Assembly (NCBI RefSeq): GCF_000282515.1
Contig: NZ_AKJD01000007.1
Location: forward strand, 1-42,733
DNA length: 42,733 nucleotides
Reading direction: 5' to 3'
Source: Pseudomonas sp. GM80
Lineage (GTDB): Bacteria > Pseudomonadota > Gammaproteobacteria > Pseudomonadales > Pseudomonadaceae
Part shown: piece after piece, positions 42,162-42,733 of the stretch
Position numbering within the stretch: position 1 is the first letter of the stretch
Layout of the letters: every line of letters starts with the position of its first letter
The notes under the pieces: generated by a model
What the model saw: only the letters and a program-made list of their open reading frames with translations
What the model was told of the DNA's origin: nothing
Database searches by the model: none
Made by a program: the position numbers and the translations under genes

Positions 42162-42733
42162 CTAGAAAGGGAACAGCGGGCTGAGGAAGAAACGGTCGAA
42201 CCAGCCTGGCTGACTCGTATCGGCAAACGCGCCGGTACCCGAGTAGGTGATGCGAGCATCGGCGACCCGGGTCGACGACACGGTGTTGTCCGTGGCGATG
42301 TCATCGGCGCGCACCAGGCCGGCGATGCGGACCAGCTCGTCACCCGTGTTCAGCGTCAGCCACTTCTCGCCGCGCACGGCGATGATGCCGTTGGGCAGCA
42401 CGTCGGCGACGGTCACAGTGATCGAACCGGTCAGGCTGTTGCTCTGCCCGGACTTGGCATCACCCTTGGTCGAGCGGTCGGCACTGTAGCCGGCGTTCAG
42501 ACTCAAGTCGTTGCCGCCAATCGGGTTGTTGGTGGTCAGGCTGGAACCGAACAACGAGGTCAGGCCGATCTTGTTGTCACTGTTCTTGTCCATCTGCGAG
42601 TTGGCGTTCTTGCTCGCCTGCGTGCGCTCGTTCAGGGTGATGGTGATGATGTCACCGACCCGGAACGCCTTGCGGTCGCTGTACAGGTTCTGCTCGAAGC
42701 CGGCCTGATAGATCGAGCCGTTATTGGCGGGGG
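42162..42733 (-). CDS. flgH: Flagellar L-ring protein FlgH, C-terminal part (cut by window edge)
   Basis: The last 189 complete codons of FlgH, the outer-membrane lipoprotein that forms the L-ring, are present. The visible part starts [31 protein letters not shown] and ends [12 protein letters not shown]. Both match the family, including the conserved [14 protein letters not shown] stretch and [15 protein letters not shown]. The signal peptide and lipobox Cys lie outside the window. An internal Met at 42593 is not the start, because the frame is open and conserved to the edge. flgI follows at once, in the flgFGHIJKL order. Confidence 0.95.
   Translation of the reverse strand, partial: PANNGSIYQAGFEQNLYSDRKAFRVGDIITITLNERTQASKNANSQMDKNSDNKIGLTSLFGSSLTTNNPIGGNDLSLNAGYSADRSTKGDAKSGQSNSLTGSITVTVADVLPNGIIAVRGEKWLTLNTGDELVRIAGLVRADDIATDNTVSSTRVADARITYSGTGAFADTSQPGWFDRFFLSPLFPF

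Overview
This window is a flagellar gene cluster of a Pseudomonas, most like the P. fluorescens/P. syringae group. The evidence is the gene order (flgHIJKL, a glycosylation island, fliC-flaG-fliD-fliS-fliT, fleQ, fleSR, fliEFGHI), a short 283-residue flagellin with a Pseudomonas-type flg22 region, the FleQ/FleSR regulators, and GC-rich codon use. Every gene I can support lies on the minus strand, so transcription runs from the high to the low coordinate. No rRNA, tRNA, CRISPR array, insertion sequence or prophage gene was seen.

Layout in transcription order. (1) 42733-36074: end of flgH (cut by the window), then flgI, flgJ, flgK and flgL, encoding the L- and P-rings, the rod hydrolase and the hook-filament junction proteins. 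(2) 35978-32406: a very large multi-module glycosyltransferase, closed by a terminator. (3) 32231-29799: an isolated RTX calcium-binding repeat protein with terminators on both sides and an 8-bp tandem repeat running over its stop codon. (4) 29496-15993: a tight twelve-gene set. It holds CDP-glucose genes (rfbF, rfbG), a 3,5-epimerase-like gene, a reductase/epimerase, a C-methyltransferase-like gene, a CmcI-like gene, a second large glycosyltransferase, and the pseudaminic acid genes pseB, pseC, pseF, a pseG-pseH fusion and pseI. (5) 15766-13196: a ketoacyl-ACP synthase III, a Maf-type glycosyltransferase and an 87-residue unknown. (6) 12942-9310: fliC, flaG, fliD, fliS and fliT. (7) 9137-4943: fleQ, fleS and fleR. 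(8) 4814-1: fliE, fliF, fliG, fliH and the first 283 codons of fliI. There the real sequence stops at a run of 22 T that looks like an artificial end.

Regulatory sequence fits the known cascade. Sigma-54 sites precede fleS and fliE and, less perfectly, fliD. FliA (sigma-28) sites precede fliC and fliS. Strong hairpin terminators follow the large glycosyltransferase, the RTX gene, the ketoacyl synthase gene, fliC, fliD and fleQ.

Reading of the system: the island appears able to make CMP-pseudaminic acid completely (PseB, PseC, PseH as a fused domain, PseG, PseI, PseF). It also appears to make a second, CDP-linked 6-deoxyhexose that may be epimerised, reduced and C- and/or O-methylated. A Maf protein and two multi-domain glycosyltransferases are candidates to put these sugars on flagellin. 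The pairing of the two sugar pathways, the C-methyl branch without an RfbH-type 3-dehydratase, and the embedded RTX protein are the least ordinary parts. The final glycan structure is inference.
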